A stretch of DNA of 58,195 nt, from the NCBI GenBank assembly GCA_018902845.1, contig JAHIPV010000022.1, positions 1 through 58,195 of the forward strand, in the 5' to 3' direction. Positions 27,653 through 38,070 of this stretch are shown here, one piece after another. The position numbers and the translations under genes are program-made. Within the stretch, counting starts at the first letter, position 1. Each line of letters opens with the position of its first letter. Source of the DNA: Patescibacteria group bacterium. GTDB lineage: Bacteria; Patescibacteriota; Microgenomatia; UBA12405. Below the pieces are notes generated by a model that was not told where the DNA came from, made no database searches, and saw only the letters and a list, made by a program, of their open reading frames with translations.

Positions 27653-28588
27653 ATGAATAGAAATTTAACTGACCTTGTCAGGCGTTTTTTGGAATATTTA
27701 GAAATTGAAAGAAATTGTTCCCAATTGACGATTAGGAATTATAAACATTACTTAGATGAACTGTGTGTTTTTCTTTTTGCAGAAAAAAAACTTAATAAAT
27801 TGGAAATTGATGATATTGGGATGGAAGAGGTTCGGCGTTTTAGACTGTATTTGAGTAGAAAAAAAGGTAGGAATGGTGAAATGAAAATAGTGACCCAGGG
27901 ATATTATATAATTGCGTTGCGTTCTTTTTTAAAGTGGTTGATTAAGAATGATTATCGAGTTTTGCAACCAGAAAAGTTAGATGTTCCTAAGAGGAAATCT
28001 GAATCGTTGAAGTTTTTGGATATTAAACAAGTAGAGAAACTTTTGAACCAGCCCATTTTATCGACAAGAAGCGGTTTGCGTGATCGCGCTATTTTGGAGT
28101 TACTTTTTTCTACTGGTTTGCGGGTTTCCGAGCTTGTGGCTTTGAATAGAAGTAATGTTGATATTGTGAGTCGTGAATTTGGAGTAATTGGAAAGGGAGG
28201 AAGGGCGAGAGTGGTTTTTATTTCTAAGAAAGCAGCAAATTTGATTGATAGGTATTTAAGAACGAGAATAGATAAGTACAAACCTTTGTTTGTTCGTTAT
28301 GCAGGAAAATATGAGTTTGGAGCTGACGATGAATCATATAGATTGACTTCTCGGTCTATACAAAGATTGGTAAAAAAATATGTAAAAAAAGCCAAATTAC
28401 CAGTTGATGCCACTCCCCATACTTTGCGGCATTCTATGGCTACAGACCTTTTGAGGTCTGGAGCTGATATTCGATCAGTTCAGGAGATATTGGGTCATAA
28501 AAATATTGCAACAACTCAAATCTATACACATGTAACGGATAAAAGATTGAGGGAAGTACACAATAAGTTTCATAGCGGGAATAGATAG
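27653..28588 (+). CDS. Tyrosine recombinase, XerC/XerD family
   Basis: ELLFSTGLRVSELVALNRSNVD, TPHTLRHSMATDLLRSGADIRSVQEILGHKNIATTQIYTHVT. Confidence 0.93.
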   Translation: MNRNLTDLVRRFLEYLEIERNCSQLTIRNYKHYLDELCVFLFAEKKLNKLEIDDIGMEEVRRFRLYLSRKKGRNGEMKIVTQGYYIIALRSFLKWLIKNDYRVLQPEKLDVPKRKSESLKFLDIKQVEKLLNQPILSTRSGLRDRAILELLFSTGLRVSELVALNRSNVDIVSREFGVIGKGGRARVVFISKKAANLIDRYLRTRIDKYKPLFVRYAGKYEFGADDESYRLTSRSIQRLVKKYVKKAKLPVDATPHTLRHSMATDLLRSGADIRSVQEILGHKNIATTQIYTHVTDKRLREVHNKFHSGNR

Positions 28589-28694
28589 AATTTTTTTTGA
28601 CTTCCCTGCTCTGTTTGCTTTACAAATAAATTTTTAATTTTTAAATAAAAAACTAAGTTAAAAATACCGGTTGTTTGGTAGTTTTATTTTGCAT

Positions 28695-28727
28695 AACCTA
28701 TAGGAAAAATTTGTATTATCCTATAGT
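28695..28727. repeat. Inverted repeat AACCTATAGGA-N-TCCTATAGTT downstream of xer gene
   Basis: aacctataggaaaaatttgtattatcctatagtt. Confidence 0.6.
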
Positions 28728-28897
28728 TGAGTGTTGAAATAAGTTTTTTTGATAAAATTTAGGATAAAAAAAATATAAAAAGAATGATCTAGTTTATCCT
28801 TGTTTTAGGGTAAAATTTTTGTTTTTGTATGTATTAGCAGTGTATGTTTTGTATTGCCAATTTAACAGAACAAAAAGCTATGGCATTATAATATTAA

Positions 28898-31537
28898 TTA
28901 TTTATTGAGCTTTTTTTTCATTTCTGTTGGTTTGAGGAGAATTGTCATGGTTGAGACTTGGTCATTTTTGGTTTTAAAACGCATAAGGATTACCCCTTTT
29001 GTATTTCGGCCCAGTTGTGGAATGTTTCTTAAAGGAAGTTTAATGGTTACTGCTTTTTTAGAAATTAAGATGACAGATTCATGGTCTTGAGAGATAACTT
29101 GAGCTTTTGCAATTTTGCCTGTTCTTGTGGATAAATTAGCTACTTTTACTCCGACTCCCCCTCTTTTTTGTTTTGGGTAAAGATAGATACTGCTTCTTTT
29201 ACCCATTCCGTTTTCGGTGACAACCAATATATCTCTGTAAACTTTTTTTCTGTTTTTTGATTTAATAGCTTCTAGTGGAATTGTGTCCATGCTGACGAGG
29301 TGGTCGGAGTCTTTGAGCAGGATTCCCCTTACTCCCCTGGTATGGCGTCCCATTGGTCTAGCGTCGGTTTCATCAAAACGAATGCATTTGCCGTTGTGAG
29401 TTACCATAAAAACTTGATTATTGCCGTTGGTAGTTTGTGCCCAACAGAGTTGATCGTCTGGGTCGAGCTTGATAGCTATAAGTCCATTTTGGCGAATATT
29501 TTTGAATTGGTTAATGTGTGTTTTTTTGATGATACCCTTTTTGGTGGCTAAGATGATGTATTTATGATCCTTTTTTTGACTGATTGGCAAGATGGCTTGT
29601 ATTTTTTCTTCTTGATTGATGTTAATTAGATTAATAACAGCCTGTCCCTTGGCTTGTCTGGTGCTTTCGGTAAGTTCCCAGACTTTAATTTTGAATACTT
29701 TTCCTTTGTTGGTAAAAAATAGCAGATCATCGTGAGTATTGACCGACATGATTGTATCTATTTCGTCTTCTTCTTTGGTAGCCATACCAACTATTCCTTT
29801 TCCGCCCCTTCTTTGGGCTTTGTAAGTACTTTTGGAAACTCTTTTTATGTAACCGGTTTTGGTTGTTGTCACTAAAGTTTTTTCGTTTGGAATTAAGTCT
29901 TCTTCGTTGAAATCTTCCAGGTTTTTGATGAAGATTTTGCTTTTACGTGGATCAGAATATTTTTCTTTTATTTCTTTATTTTCTTTTTTCAGGACAGAAA
30001 CCATTTTATCGGCTTTGGTGATTATTTCAGTAAGTTCGTTGATAGTTTCTTGAATTTCTTTGTATTCGTTTTCGATTTTTTGTCTTTCCAGAGCGGCTAG
30101 ACGGCGGAGTTGCATTTCTAAAATAGCTATGGCCTGAAGATCGGTAAGTTTGAATTTTTTGATTAAATTTTCTTTAGCTTTTTCTACCGTAGACGAAGAT
30201 CTGATAGTTTTTATTACGGCGTCCAGATTATCAATGGCGATTTTTAATCCTTCTAGGATATGAGATCTGAGGGCGGCATTTTTTAGATCAAAAATGGTTC
30301 TTTTTCTTATGATATTTTCTCGATGCCGTAAAAATAGAAGTAGCATTTGGCGTAAATTTAGGGTTTGTGGAGTACCATTAACTAGGGCAATGATATTGCT
30401 TGAATAGTAGCTTTGTAGGGGTGTAAGTTTGTAGATTTTGTTAAGAATAGAATTTGGCCGGCCGGTTTTTTTTATTTCAATCACAACTCTAATTCCACGT
30501 CTATCTGATTCGTCGCGAAGGTCTGATATACCGGTAATTTTTTTATCTCTGACGAGCTGGGCTATTTTTTGGACTAAGTCAGCTTTGTTGACCTGGTAAG
30601 GAAGTTGGGTGATGATGATACGATGTTTGTTTTTGGTTTCTTCGATGTCGGTTTTTCCTCGGATTGTAAACTTGCCACGGCCGGTTTTGTACATATCAAT
30701 TATTCCGTTTTTACCGTAAATAATTCCGGCGGTGGGAAAATCAGGTCCTTTGACAAATTGAGTTAATTCATCGACTGTGCTTTTTGTTTCCAGAAGAAAC
30801 TTTTGGTTTTCCAATTCGTAAACATCTTTTAATACTAGGTCTTTGGTGGTGGGATTTTTGGGAAGAAGATTTTTGATGTCGTTGAGATTTTTTGATTTTT
30901 TTTCTAGATGACAATTTTTAAGAATAAAGTCAATGGCTTCGCAGATTTCTTTCAGGTTATGTGGCGGAATTTTTGTAGCCATGCCTACGGCGATACCGTC
31001 GGCACCGTTAAGTAATAGATTTGGTATTTTGGCTGGTAGGACGGTTGGTTCTTGTAGAGTAGAATCGAAGTTATCGACAGTATCAACCGTTTCTTTGTTG
31101 ATGTCCTCAATCATTTCGTTGCTTATTTTAGCCATTTTGGCCTCAGTGTACCTCATGGCAGCAGGTGGATCGCCGTCTATTGAGCCAAAGTTTCCTTGGC
31201 CTTTTACCAGCGGATAGCGAAGAGAAAATTCCTGAGCCATACGAACCATAGCCATGTAGACTGACATGTCTCCGTGGGGATGGTATTTTCCGAGAACTTC
31301 TCCTACAACTTTGGCTGATTTGGAAAATCTTCCGCCTGGAGTTAGATTCATCTGATTCATGGCATAAAGGATACGTCGGTGAACGGGTTTTAATCCGTCG
31401 CGAACGTCAGGCAAGGCACGGGAGACTATGACACTCATAGCGTAATCGAGATAGGATTTTTTCATCTCTGAAACTATGTCTGTTTCAATGATTTTTCCTA
31501 TTGGATTTGTTTTGATTGTTATGTTGTTATCTGGCAT
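28898..31537 (-). CDS. gyrA: DNA gyrase subunit A
   Basis: [47 protein letters not shown]-terminal beta-propeller with QRRGGKG box. Confidence 0.97.
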   Translation of the reverse strand: MPDNNITIKTNPIGKIIETDIVSEMKKSYLDYAMSVIVSRALPDVRDGLKPVHRRILYAMNQMNLTPGGRFSKSAKVVGEVLGKYHPHGDMSVYMAMVRMAQEFSLRYPLVKGQGNFGSIDGDPPAAMRYTEAKMAKISNEMIEDINKETVDTVDNFDSTLQEPTVLPAKIPNLLLNGADGIAVGMATKIPPHNLKEICEAIDFILKNCHLEKKSKNLNDIKNLLPKNPTTKDLVLKDVYELENQKFLLETKSTVDELTQFVKGPDFPTAGIIYGKNGIIDMYKTGRGKFTIRGKTDIEETKNKHRIIITQLPYQVNKADLVQKIAQLVRDKKITGISDLRDESDRRGIRVVIEIKKTGRPNSILNKIYKLTPLQSYYSSNIIALVNGTPQTLNLRQMLLLFLRHRENIIRKRTIFDLKNAALRSHILEGLKIAIDNLDAVIKTIRSSSTVEKAKENLIKKFKLTDLQAIAILEMQLRRLAALERQKIENEYKEIQETINELTEIITKADKMVSVLKKENKEIKEKYSDPRKSKIFIKNLEDFNEEDLIPNEKTLVTTTKTGYIKRVSKSTYKAQRRGGKGIVGMATKEEDEIDTIMSVNTHDDLLFFTNKGKVFKIKVWELTESTRQAKGQAVINLININQEEKIQAILPISQKKDHKYIILATKKGIIKKTHINQFKNIRQNGLIAIKLDPDDQLCWAQTTNGNNQVFMVTHNGKCIRFDETDARPMGRHTRGVRGILLKDSDHLVSMDTIPLEAIKSKNRKKVYRDILVVTENGMGKRSSIYLYPKQKRGGVGVKVANLSTRTGKIAKAQVISQDHESVILISKKAVTIKLPLRNIPQLGRNTKGVILMRFKTKNDQVSTMTILLKPTEMKKKLNK

Positions 31538-31643
31538 GGACTGGAAATTTTTAATTTTTAATTTTTAATTTTTAAATAAATTCGAAACACGTTTTGCCAA
31601 GTCCTTCTCTCGAATTAAATTCGGAGTTAGGATGACGAGTGGA

Positions 31644-33587
31644 TTAAATATCTAGAGTTGCTAAGTGGGCGTGAGAGGTGATGAATTTCTTACGAGGTGG
31701 AACTTCTGATCCCATCAATATTTGAAACGTTTCGTCTGCTTTTTGGGCATCTTCTATTGTAATTCTTTTTAATAATCTATTTTTGGGATTCATAGTTGTA
31801 TCCCAGAGTTGTATAGGATTCATTTCTCCCAAGCCTTTGTATCTTTGAATATCTATTTTTTTAGATTGGTCTAGTTCTTTTATATACTTTTCTTTCTCCT
31901 CTTCCATATAAACATATTTTGAATTGGATCCTTGTTTTATTTTGTATAGAGGAGGCATGGCTATATAGACGAAGCCGTTTTCGATGGTTGATGGTAAATG
32001 GCGAAAAAGAAAGGTTAAGAGTAAGGTAGATATGTGAGCACCATCAACATCAGCGTCTGACATGAGTATAATGCGGTGATAACGAAGTTTTTTGGGGTTA
32101 ACTGTCTCCCCTATTCCCATGCCGAGAGCGATTATAAAATCTTTTAGTTTACTAGAGTTGACAATTTTATCCAGACGCATATCTTCGGTGTTGATTGCCT
32201 TTCCCCAAAGTGGAAGAATGGCCTGAAAACCGCGATCTCTGGCTTGTTTGGCAGAGCCTCCGGCCGAATCTCCTTCGACTATGTAGAGTTCACATTCTTC
32301 TGGGATTTTTGATTGGCAGTCCGCTAATTTACCCGGAAGACCTAGAGAATCAAAAATACCTTTGCGCATGATAGCGTCTTTGGCGGCCTTGGCGGCTTTT
32401 CGGATTTTGATGGATAAAAGTGCTTTTTCTGTAATAATTTTTGCAATGTTTGGATGTTCTTCTAAAAAGGTGTCTAATTCTTGTCTGACTATTTTTGCTA
32501 CAATTGGTTGAACTTCACTATTGCCTAATTTTCCTTTTGTTTGGCCTTCGAATTGTAAATCTTTGCTGGGCATTTTTACAGATATAACTGTGGTCAATCC
32601 TTCTCTGGTATCATCGCCTATTATTTGATCTTTTTTGTTTTTGATCAGATCTTTTTTGGTTGCATATTCTTTTATTGTTCTTGTCAGTGCAATTTTAAAA
32701 CCGGTGAGGTGAGTTCCACCTTCAGAAGTTTTTATTATATTTACAAAAGAAAGAATATTTTCTTTGAAAGAATCGTTGTATTGGATGGCTATTTCAACAT
32801 CAATATTGTCGGATTGTCCGTGTAAATAAATAGGTTCATGAAGAGTAGTTTTTTTCTTGTTAAGATTCTTGATAAGAGAGATTATGCCACCTTCAAAATA
32901 ATAGTGTTGTTGAGTGTTGTCTCTTTCGTCGTAATAATGGAAGTAAATTTTTGAAGTAAGATAGGCTCGATCTTTGAGCGATTTTAGGATTGTTTTTTGG
33001 TCAAATTCTAGAGTTTCTTTGAAGATGGAAGGATCTGGTTTGAAAGTGATGGTGGTGCCATTTGTATTTTTTGGTAGAATTTCTTCTAATTTGTCGATTT
33101 TGCTTTTAGAGATTTGGGTGAGTTTTTGAATGATGTTTCCCTTTGAAAATTCGATGAAATAAATTTTGTTTCCTCTTCTTATTTCGGCTTTGAATTGGAG
33201 CGAAAGAGCGTTGACACAAGCAGCACCAACTCCGTGTAAACCACCAGAAACTTTGTAGGCGGTTCCTTCAAATTTTCCTCCAGAATGTAGGGTAGTGAGA
33301 ACAACTTCTATAGCCGGTTTTTTGTATTTGGGCATGATGTCGATAGGGATTCCCCTACCGTCGTCTGCTACTGTGGCCGAATTGTCTTTGTGAATTATTA
33401 TCCAGATATTTTTGGCGAAACCACCAAGAGCTTCATCGATTGAATTGTCGATAATTTCTGTGAGGCAGTGGTGTAATCCACTGGAATCGGTGGAGCCGAT
33501 GTACATGGCTGGTCTTTTTCGGACCGGCTGAAGCCCCTCGAGAACGACTATTTGTTTACTGGTATATTGTTTTGTTGCTGAAGACAT
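31644..33587 (-). CDS. gyrB: DNA gyrase subunit B
   Basis: VRKRPAMYIGSTDSSGLHHCLTEIIDNSIDEAL, GGLHGVGAACVNALS, EGDSAGGSAKQARDR, DADVDGAHI. Confidence 0.97.
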   Translation of the reverse strand: MSSATKQYTSKQIVVLEGLQPVRKRPAMYIGSTDSSGLHHCLTEIIDNSIDEALGGFAKNIWIIIHKDNSATVADDGRGIPIDIMPKYKKPAIEVVLTTLHSGGKFEGTAYKVSGGLHGVGAACVNALSLQFKAEIRRGNKIYFIEFSKGNIIQKLTQISKSKIDKLEEILPKNTNGTTITFKPDPSIFKETLEFDQKTILKSLKDRAYLTSKIYFHYYDERDNTQQHYYFEGGIISLIKNLNKKKTTLHEPIYLHGQSDNIDVEIAIQYNDSFKENILSFVNIIKTSEGGTHLTGFKIALTRTIKEYATKKDLIKNKKDQIIGDDTREGLTTVISVKMPSKDLQFEGQTKGKLGNSEVQPIVAKIVRQELDTFLEEHPNIAKIITEKALLSIKIRKAAKAAKDAIMRKGIFDSLGLPGKLADCQSKIPEECELYIVEGDSAGGSAKQARDRGFQAILPLWGKAINTEDMRLDKIVNSSKLKDFIIALGMGIGETVNPKKLRYHRIILMSDADVDGAHISTLLLTFLFRHLPSTIENGFVYIAMPPLYKIKQGSNSKYVYMEEEKEKYIKELDQSKKIDIQRYKGLGEMNPIQLWDTTMNPKNRLLKRITIEDAQKADETFQILMGSEVPPRKKFITSHAHLATLDI

Positions 33588-33637
33588 GAAGTAATTTTTA
33601 ATTTCTAATTTTTAAATTCAAGGCATTTGGTTTTATA

Positions 33638-33830
33638 ATTTCCGACGGGATTGCCACGCTCGTCTAAACTCGCTCGCAATGACGGTATATTTTGTCATTG
33701 CGAGGAACAGGGTGATCCTCCAGAGGCGGACAGGTATGGCAATTTCGTTGGAATAGATCTTGCCTTTTACACTTCCGACGGGATCACCACGTTACTTCGT
33801 TCCTCGTGATGACAGGTTTTTCCCGATGAG
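33638..33830. repeat. Cluster of interspersed repeats (TTCCGACGGGAT[TC][GA]CCACG...CGCAATGAC type), several copies
   Basis: ttccgacgggattgccacgctcgtctaaactcgctcgcaatgacgg; attgcgaggaacagggtgatcctccagaggcgg; ttccgacgggatcaccacgttacttcgttcctcgtgatgacagg. Confidence 0.85.
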
Positions 33831-34025
33831 ATTGTCATGTAATCAACTAGGTAGGAAATTTAAACATGATTTCCTCGCAAGGACAGTTTTAAATTATATA
33901 TTATATAATAGCAGTTGAAATTTAGCTTTGCAAGAGGTAAAAATAGTGTAAAGATAGGTAAAAATAAGTGCAAATAATGATATCAAAATATATCAGAAAA
34001 AAGGTCTAAACAAAGGACAAAATTA

Positions 34026-34562
34026 CTAGTTTTTTAATTTTTTTAAACTGTCGTAACAGATAATTGAAGCAGCAATAAGAACGTTTAGGGATTTGTTTAT
34101 ACCGTGCATTGGTATTTCGACTATTTTATCGACTTCGTTTAAGAGTTTATTTGGTATACCGGTAGATTCGTTGCCTATCAGAATTGCTATGGGGAATTTG
34201 TAATTTGTTTTTGTATAAGTGATACTTTTTGGAGATTGTTCACAGGCTATAATTTGATAACCGGTTTTTTTGAGTTGTTTTATACATTCTTTGGTAGAAT
34301 CTATTTGTTTCCAAGGAACCCATTTCCATGTGCCTATAGAAGCGCGATGAATTTTTATGTTTGGTGGAGTGATTATTTTGCCGCAAAGATAGATTTTTTC
34401 AGCAGCGATAGCATCAGCTAATCTGAAAAATGATCCAATATTATAAGTGTCGAGAATGTTGTCTAAAATTAGTACGATTGGATTGCGGGAAATGGATTTT
34501 TGTAGAGATTTACTTTTGTTAGCTTTGCTGCTTCGTAGTTGCTGGGCGTTTAGTTTATTCAC
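34026..34562 (-). CDS. SpoU/TrmH-family RNA methyltransferase
   Basis: LILDNILDTYNIGSFFRLADA, AILIGNESTGIP, IPMHGINKSLNVLIAASIICY. Confidence 0.92.
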   Translation of the reverse strand: MNKLNAQQLRSSKANKSKSLQKSISRNPIVLILDNILDTYNIGSFFRLADAIAAEKIYLCGKIITPPNIKIHRASIGTWKWVPWKQIDSTKECIKQLKKTGYQIIACEQSPKSITYTKTNYKFPIAILIGNESTGIPNKLLNEVDKIVEIPMHGINKSLNVLIAASIICYDSLKKLKN

Positions 34563-34567
34563 TGGTT

Positions 34568-35536
34568 TTAGCAGCCGCCGGCGGCAGGAGCAGATCCGTC
34601 GATGTTTTCTAGGATTTCCTTACATTCTTTTGGCGTTTTTTTGAACGAAGCACAAATGGCCTCTTTGATAGTATTTGGAGTTCTATATTCGTCTTGGCTA
34701 ATGACTTTTTTGTCAATTTTTATAGAGCCTTTGCCGTCTTGTGCATAGGCAGACTCTGGTGGAAAATTAATACCATTTATCAAAAGGGTTGGTGAGCCCG
34801 ATACGTTATATTTATTGGTTTGTTCCAGTTCTTTTTCGATAATAGCGATGGCATCGTTTGTAAAGCAGTCGGTAATTTTGTTAGTGTCAAAATCAGCTTG
34901 TTTGGCTTGTTCTTCCCAGCAGGTATCGGCATTTTGATAGGTGCAATTCTTATTGACATTGTCAATAAAATTCCACCATTTTGTTTTGTCGTCTGTTTGA
35001 TTCCAGGCGCAAATTTCTCGTATGTTTTGATTGGCTTCTGAGCGACCGTGTAGGGAGCTGTAATAAGAACCGTCTTCTGTTTTTATGTAGTTATTGGTGT
35101 CAAGACAATTTTTTAGGTTATCGGCAATAACTGTTTGACATTCTGACTCGTCTTTGAAGTAACCGCTTTGAACATAGGAAGCGCATTGGTCAGGGTCGCC
35201 GGAACTGCTTTTGCAATATGTATCTATTTGGGCAATTTTATTAAATATGTATTGTGGTTTTATATCGGCTTTGTCTCCGAGAAGGTCGGCAATTGGTCTG
35301 ATTACATCCTCGATTTGATTTCCATAAGGACAAAAACTCATGACGAAAAATTGCAATTCGGGTTTTTCGGATTTTTCGGGAGAAAAAACGAATTGAGTTG
35401 TATCTTCGCCTTGGATTGTTCCTGTTTTATTTTTGTAATAGCTTATTCCAGAATAAAAAGAGCTAATGGTTAGAAGTAAAGAAAAAAAGATAACTGAAGG
35501 AGTACTTATTTTTAGATATTTTATTTTTTTTGTCAT
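34568..35536 (-). CDS. Exported Cys-rich thioredoxin-fold protein (CPYG motif, GILT/DsbA-like)
   Basis: N-terminal TM; FFVMSFCPYGNQIEDV; cis-Pro-like NVSGSPTLLING; 12 Cys; C-terminus GSAPAAGGC. Confidence 0.65.
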   Translation of the reverse strand: MTKKIKYLKISTPSVIFFSLLLTISSFYSGISYYKNKTGTIQGEDTTQFVFSPEKSEKPELQFFVMSFCPYGNQIEDVIRPIADLLGDKADIKPQYIFNKIAQIDTYCKSSSGDPDQCASYVQSGYFKDESECQTVIADNLKNCLDTNNYIKTEDGSYYSSLHGRSEANQNIREICAWNQTDDKTKWWNFIDNVNKNCTYQNADTCWEEQAKQADFDTNKITDCFTNDAIAIIEKELEQTNKYNVSGSPTLLINGINFPPESAYAQDGKGSIKIDKKVISQDEYRTPNTIKEAICASFKKTPKECKEILENIDGSAPAAGGC

Positions 35537-35540
35537 GTGT

Positions 35541-35753
35541 CTATTGTATAGATATAGCATTGACTGGGCAAGAGGATATAGCGGTTTTTGTTTTTCCACC
35601 TGTGGGTGACTGCGCTGACGCTTGTTTTGTTCGTTTTTTAACTTTGGCGGTGAAGGTTTTTTCGTCTAATTCGAAATTATCAGGGTCAATGGCGACACAA
35701 GTACCACAGCCAATGCATAAGTTTTGATTAATAATAATTTTTTTTATTGGCAC
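35541..35753 (-). CDS. Small 4Fe-4S ferredoxin
   Basis: NLCIGCGTCVAIDPDNFEL...AISSCPVNAI. Confidence 0.88.
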   Translation of the reverse strand: MPIKKIIINQNLCIGCGTCVAIDPDNFELDEKTFTAKVKKRTKQASAQSPTGGKTKTAISSCPVNAISIQ

Positions 35754-35772
35754 GAGAATTATTTTAACATGA

Positions 35773-36264
35773 TTAGTATTTGTTTTTTTGTAAGAATTTT
35801 GATGAGGCTAGAATAGCTTTTAGGATTTGTTTTATTCTTTCCGTGGCTTGGTCTTTGGTAAGTTTTTTTAAATTATCGGGAAAATAGTGGAAGATTTCAT
35901 TACGGCCTCTTTTCCAGGCATCCCAAAGTATTTCTGCCAGTTCTTCTCCACTTGAATCCATGTCTGACATTTTTTGGTAAATGGAAAAACGTTTATAACG
36001 AAGAGATGGATTTAGAGCTTTGCCTACCCTGAATCGGTCACTACTAAAAACGCGCTTATCAATCAAGTTTATTTTTAAGAAAAAATATTTCAGATGGCCT
36101 TCGTAAGCTTTGGCTGCAGAGGCGACTATAAAAGAATAATCATGAATATCGTCGTTACCTTCAAATTTTCTTAAAATTATTTTTAAATCGTCCAAAAGTT
36201 CGGTTTCAGCAATAGAGACGCTTTTTTTTGCTTCGGTTAAAAGTTTGGAAATTTCGTTATTCAT
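35773..36264 (-). CDS. HEPN-like RNase/toxin candidate
   Basis: RNEIFHYF (Rx4H motif) in an all-helical small protein; AYEGHLKYFFLKINL. Confidence 0.5.
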   Translation of the reverse strand: MNNEISKLLTEAKKSVSIAETELLDDLKIILRKFEGNDDIHDYSFIVASAAKAYEGHLKYFFLKINLIDKRVFSSDRFRVGKALNPSLRYKRFSIYQKMSDMDSSGEELAEILWDAWKRGRNEIFHYFPDNLKKLTKDQATERIKQILKAILASSKFLQKNKY

Positions 36265-36842
36265 ATTGCGGATTTTATCAGAAGCAGAGAAAAAACAAAG
36301 TTAAGAAGAAGAAAGAAGAGAACATAGTGTTTTAGATATTTTAAAGGAAGTTGAGCTGGCAATCTGGCAAAAAGCCAATCTTGAAGATGTGCAAGGGAGG
36401 AGTTGGAGTCGTTCTTGTTAAATAGTACTTCTGCTTCGTCTATGAGCAGGTGTAAATTTAGGGCCAGTAAAAATGAAATAGCAAAAATATTGTCAGAAGA
36501 AGTGAATATAAAAAGAGAGGTCAGGCCCAAAATAATTTGAGATGTAGAATGATGAAATATGAGAGAAGTGTGAGATTTGTGAGTGGATTCGAGTAGTTTA
36601 AGCAAGTTTTTGTAATCTCTTTTTTTGATAATTACTTTAGCTAATTTGCTTTCTTCTAGGTTTGGATTTAAAACTAGCCAGTATAGGATGTGATCAATGT
36701 CTAGGAAAAAAGAACCAAAACTTAGGCCAAAAAGAAGATAAAAATATTGGTAGTAAATAACTTTGTTAAAAATCCAAATGATTGAGGTGAGGATGAAAAT
36801 AATGCAAAGAGGAATGAGGTGTTTTTTTAGTTCTATTTTCAT
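36261..36842 (-). CDS. Membrane protein resembling YdjM/DUF457 metal-dependent hydrolases
   Basis: LSFGSFFLDIDHILYWLV, STHKSHTSLIFHHS, LNLHLLIDE. Confidence 0.5.
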   Translation of the reverse strand: MKIELKKHLIPLCIIFILTSIIWIFNKVIYYQYFYLLFGLSFGSFFLDIDHILYWLVLNPNLEESKLAKVIIKKRDYKNLLKLLESTHKSHTSLIFHHSTSQIILGLTSLFIFTSSDNIFAISFLLALNLHLLIDEAEVLFNKNDSNSSLAHLQDWLFARLPAQLPLKYLKHYVLFFLLLNFVFSLLLIKSAI

Positions 36843-36858
36843 TAATTAATAATAACAG

Positions 36859-38070
36859 CTATTCGTACCTTAGGGCGTCGATGGGAGAGAGCTTGGAGGC
36901 GCGACGGGCCGGGGCTACACCAAAAATAATACCAACTGCACAACAAACTCCAAAGGCCAACAAGATTGATTCAATGGTAACCTTGGCGGGAAAGAAATTG
37001 TTTAGGGCTATAGTGCCAATAGAACCAAGCAAAATACCTATACTCCCTCCAAAAACTGACAAGATGACTGCTTCGAAGAGAAATTGAAGAAGAATGGCTC
37101 GTGGATAAGCTCCAACGGCTTTTCTTAGACCGATTTCCCGAGTTCTTTCTGTGACTGAAACTAGCATGATATTCATAATACCTATACCGCCGACTACCAA
37201 AGAAATGGCAGCAATACCTGTTAGGGCAATGGTTAAGGTGTTAAGAATTGTATTGATGCTAGAGAGTATCTTGTTTTGATCAAAAACTGAAAATTTATCT
37301 TCGTCATAGCTATCCAGAAGGATTTTTTCGGTTTCTTTTTTTATCAAGGCTATATCCTCTTTGTTTTTTACGGCGATGTCAATTGATTGAATTCCGTCAT
37401 TTTCCATAAAATTAAAACCGGTTTCTAGGGGTGTATAGATATAATCATCGAAACTTGGTCCGCCTAGTGTTCCGCCTACTTCTTCTATTACTCCTACGAC
37501 TTTGAAATTTGCACTGCCAATGGATACCTTTTTGTTAATAGGATATGTGTTTTGAAACAAGTTTTTGGCAATTTTGCTTCCTAAAACTACAACCTTGCTT
37601 TCTTTTTTTTGTTCCGATTCGTTAAACCAGCGGCCTTGTTTCAGTTTTTGTTTTCTGTAAATGGCGTAATCAGTGGTGGTGGCAATCAGCATCGATTCTT
37701 TGATCGTATCCTGAAATTTTGCTTTTACGGTGCTTTGACTGGCAGGAATAACAGCGTTGATGTTTTTGAGTTTTCTTTTTAAAGTAGTGACATCTTTTTT
37801 GTTAAAAGAGAAAGTGGTGTATGCTCCTTCATTGTTGAAACCGCCTTCTTCGTTAAAGATTTTTCCTGCAGTTATAATAACGAAATTTGATCCCAGGCTT
37901 TCGAATTGGTCGTTGATGAAAGATTTAAGACCGTTGCCTATAGAAATAAGTAATATGACTGAAGTAACCCCAATAATAATACCTAAGGAAGTTAACAGGG
38001 TTCTTGTCTTATTTTTAAAGATTGATTTGAAACTGGATTTTAATAGTTCTCTTGGGTTTGGTTTTAGCAT
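36859..38070 (-). CDS. MacB-like ABC transporter permease (FtsX/MacB_PCD)
   Basis: LLTSLGIIIGVTSVILLISIGNGLK, GGIGIMNIMLVSVTERTREIGLRKAVGA, PARRASKLSPIDALRYE. Confidence 0.95.
   Translation of the reverse strand: MLKPNPRELLKSSFKSIFKNKTRTLLTSLGIIIGVTSVILLISIGNGLKSFINDQFESLGSNFVIITAGKIFNEEGGFNNEGAYTTFSFNKKDVTTLKRKLKNINAVIPASQSTVKAKFQDTIKESMLIATTTDYAIYRKQKLKQGRWFNESEQKKESKVVVLGSKIAKNLFQNTYPINKKVSIGSANFKVVGVIEEVGGTLGGPSFDDYIYTPLETGFNFMENDGIQSIDIAVKNKEDIALIKKETEKILLDSYDEDKFSVFDQNKILSSINTILNTLTIALTGIAAISLVVGGIGIMNIMLVSVTERTREIGLRKAVGAYPRAILLQFLFEAVILSVFGGSIGILLGSIGTIALNNFFPAKVTIESILLAFGVCCAVGIIFGVAPARRASKLSPIDALRYE

Noticed and set aside
33890-34020. AT-rich spacer upstream of gyrB considered as replication origin
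   Set aside because: No dnaA/dnaN nearby, no convincing cluster of DnaA boxes by eye, and no skew change at this position.
35168-35473. Plus-strand ORFs opposite the thioredoxin-fold gene and ferredoxin
   Set aside because: The minus-strand reading frames have clear domain motifs; the plus ORFs have none.
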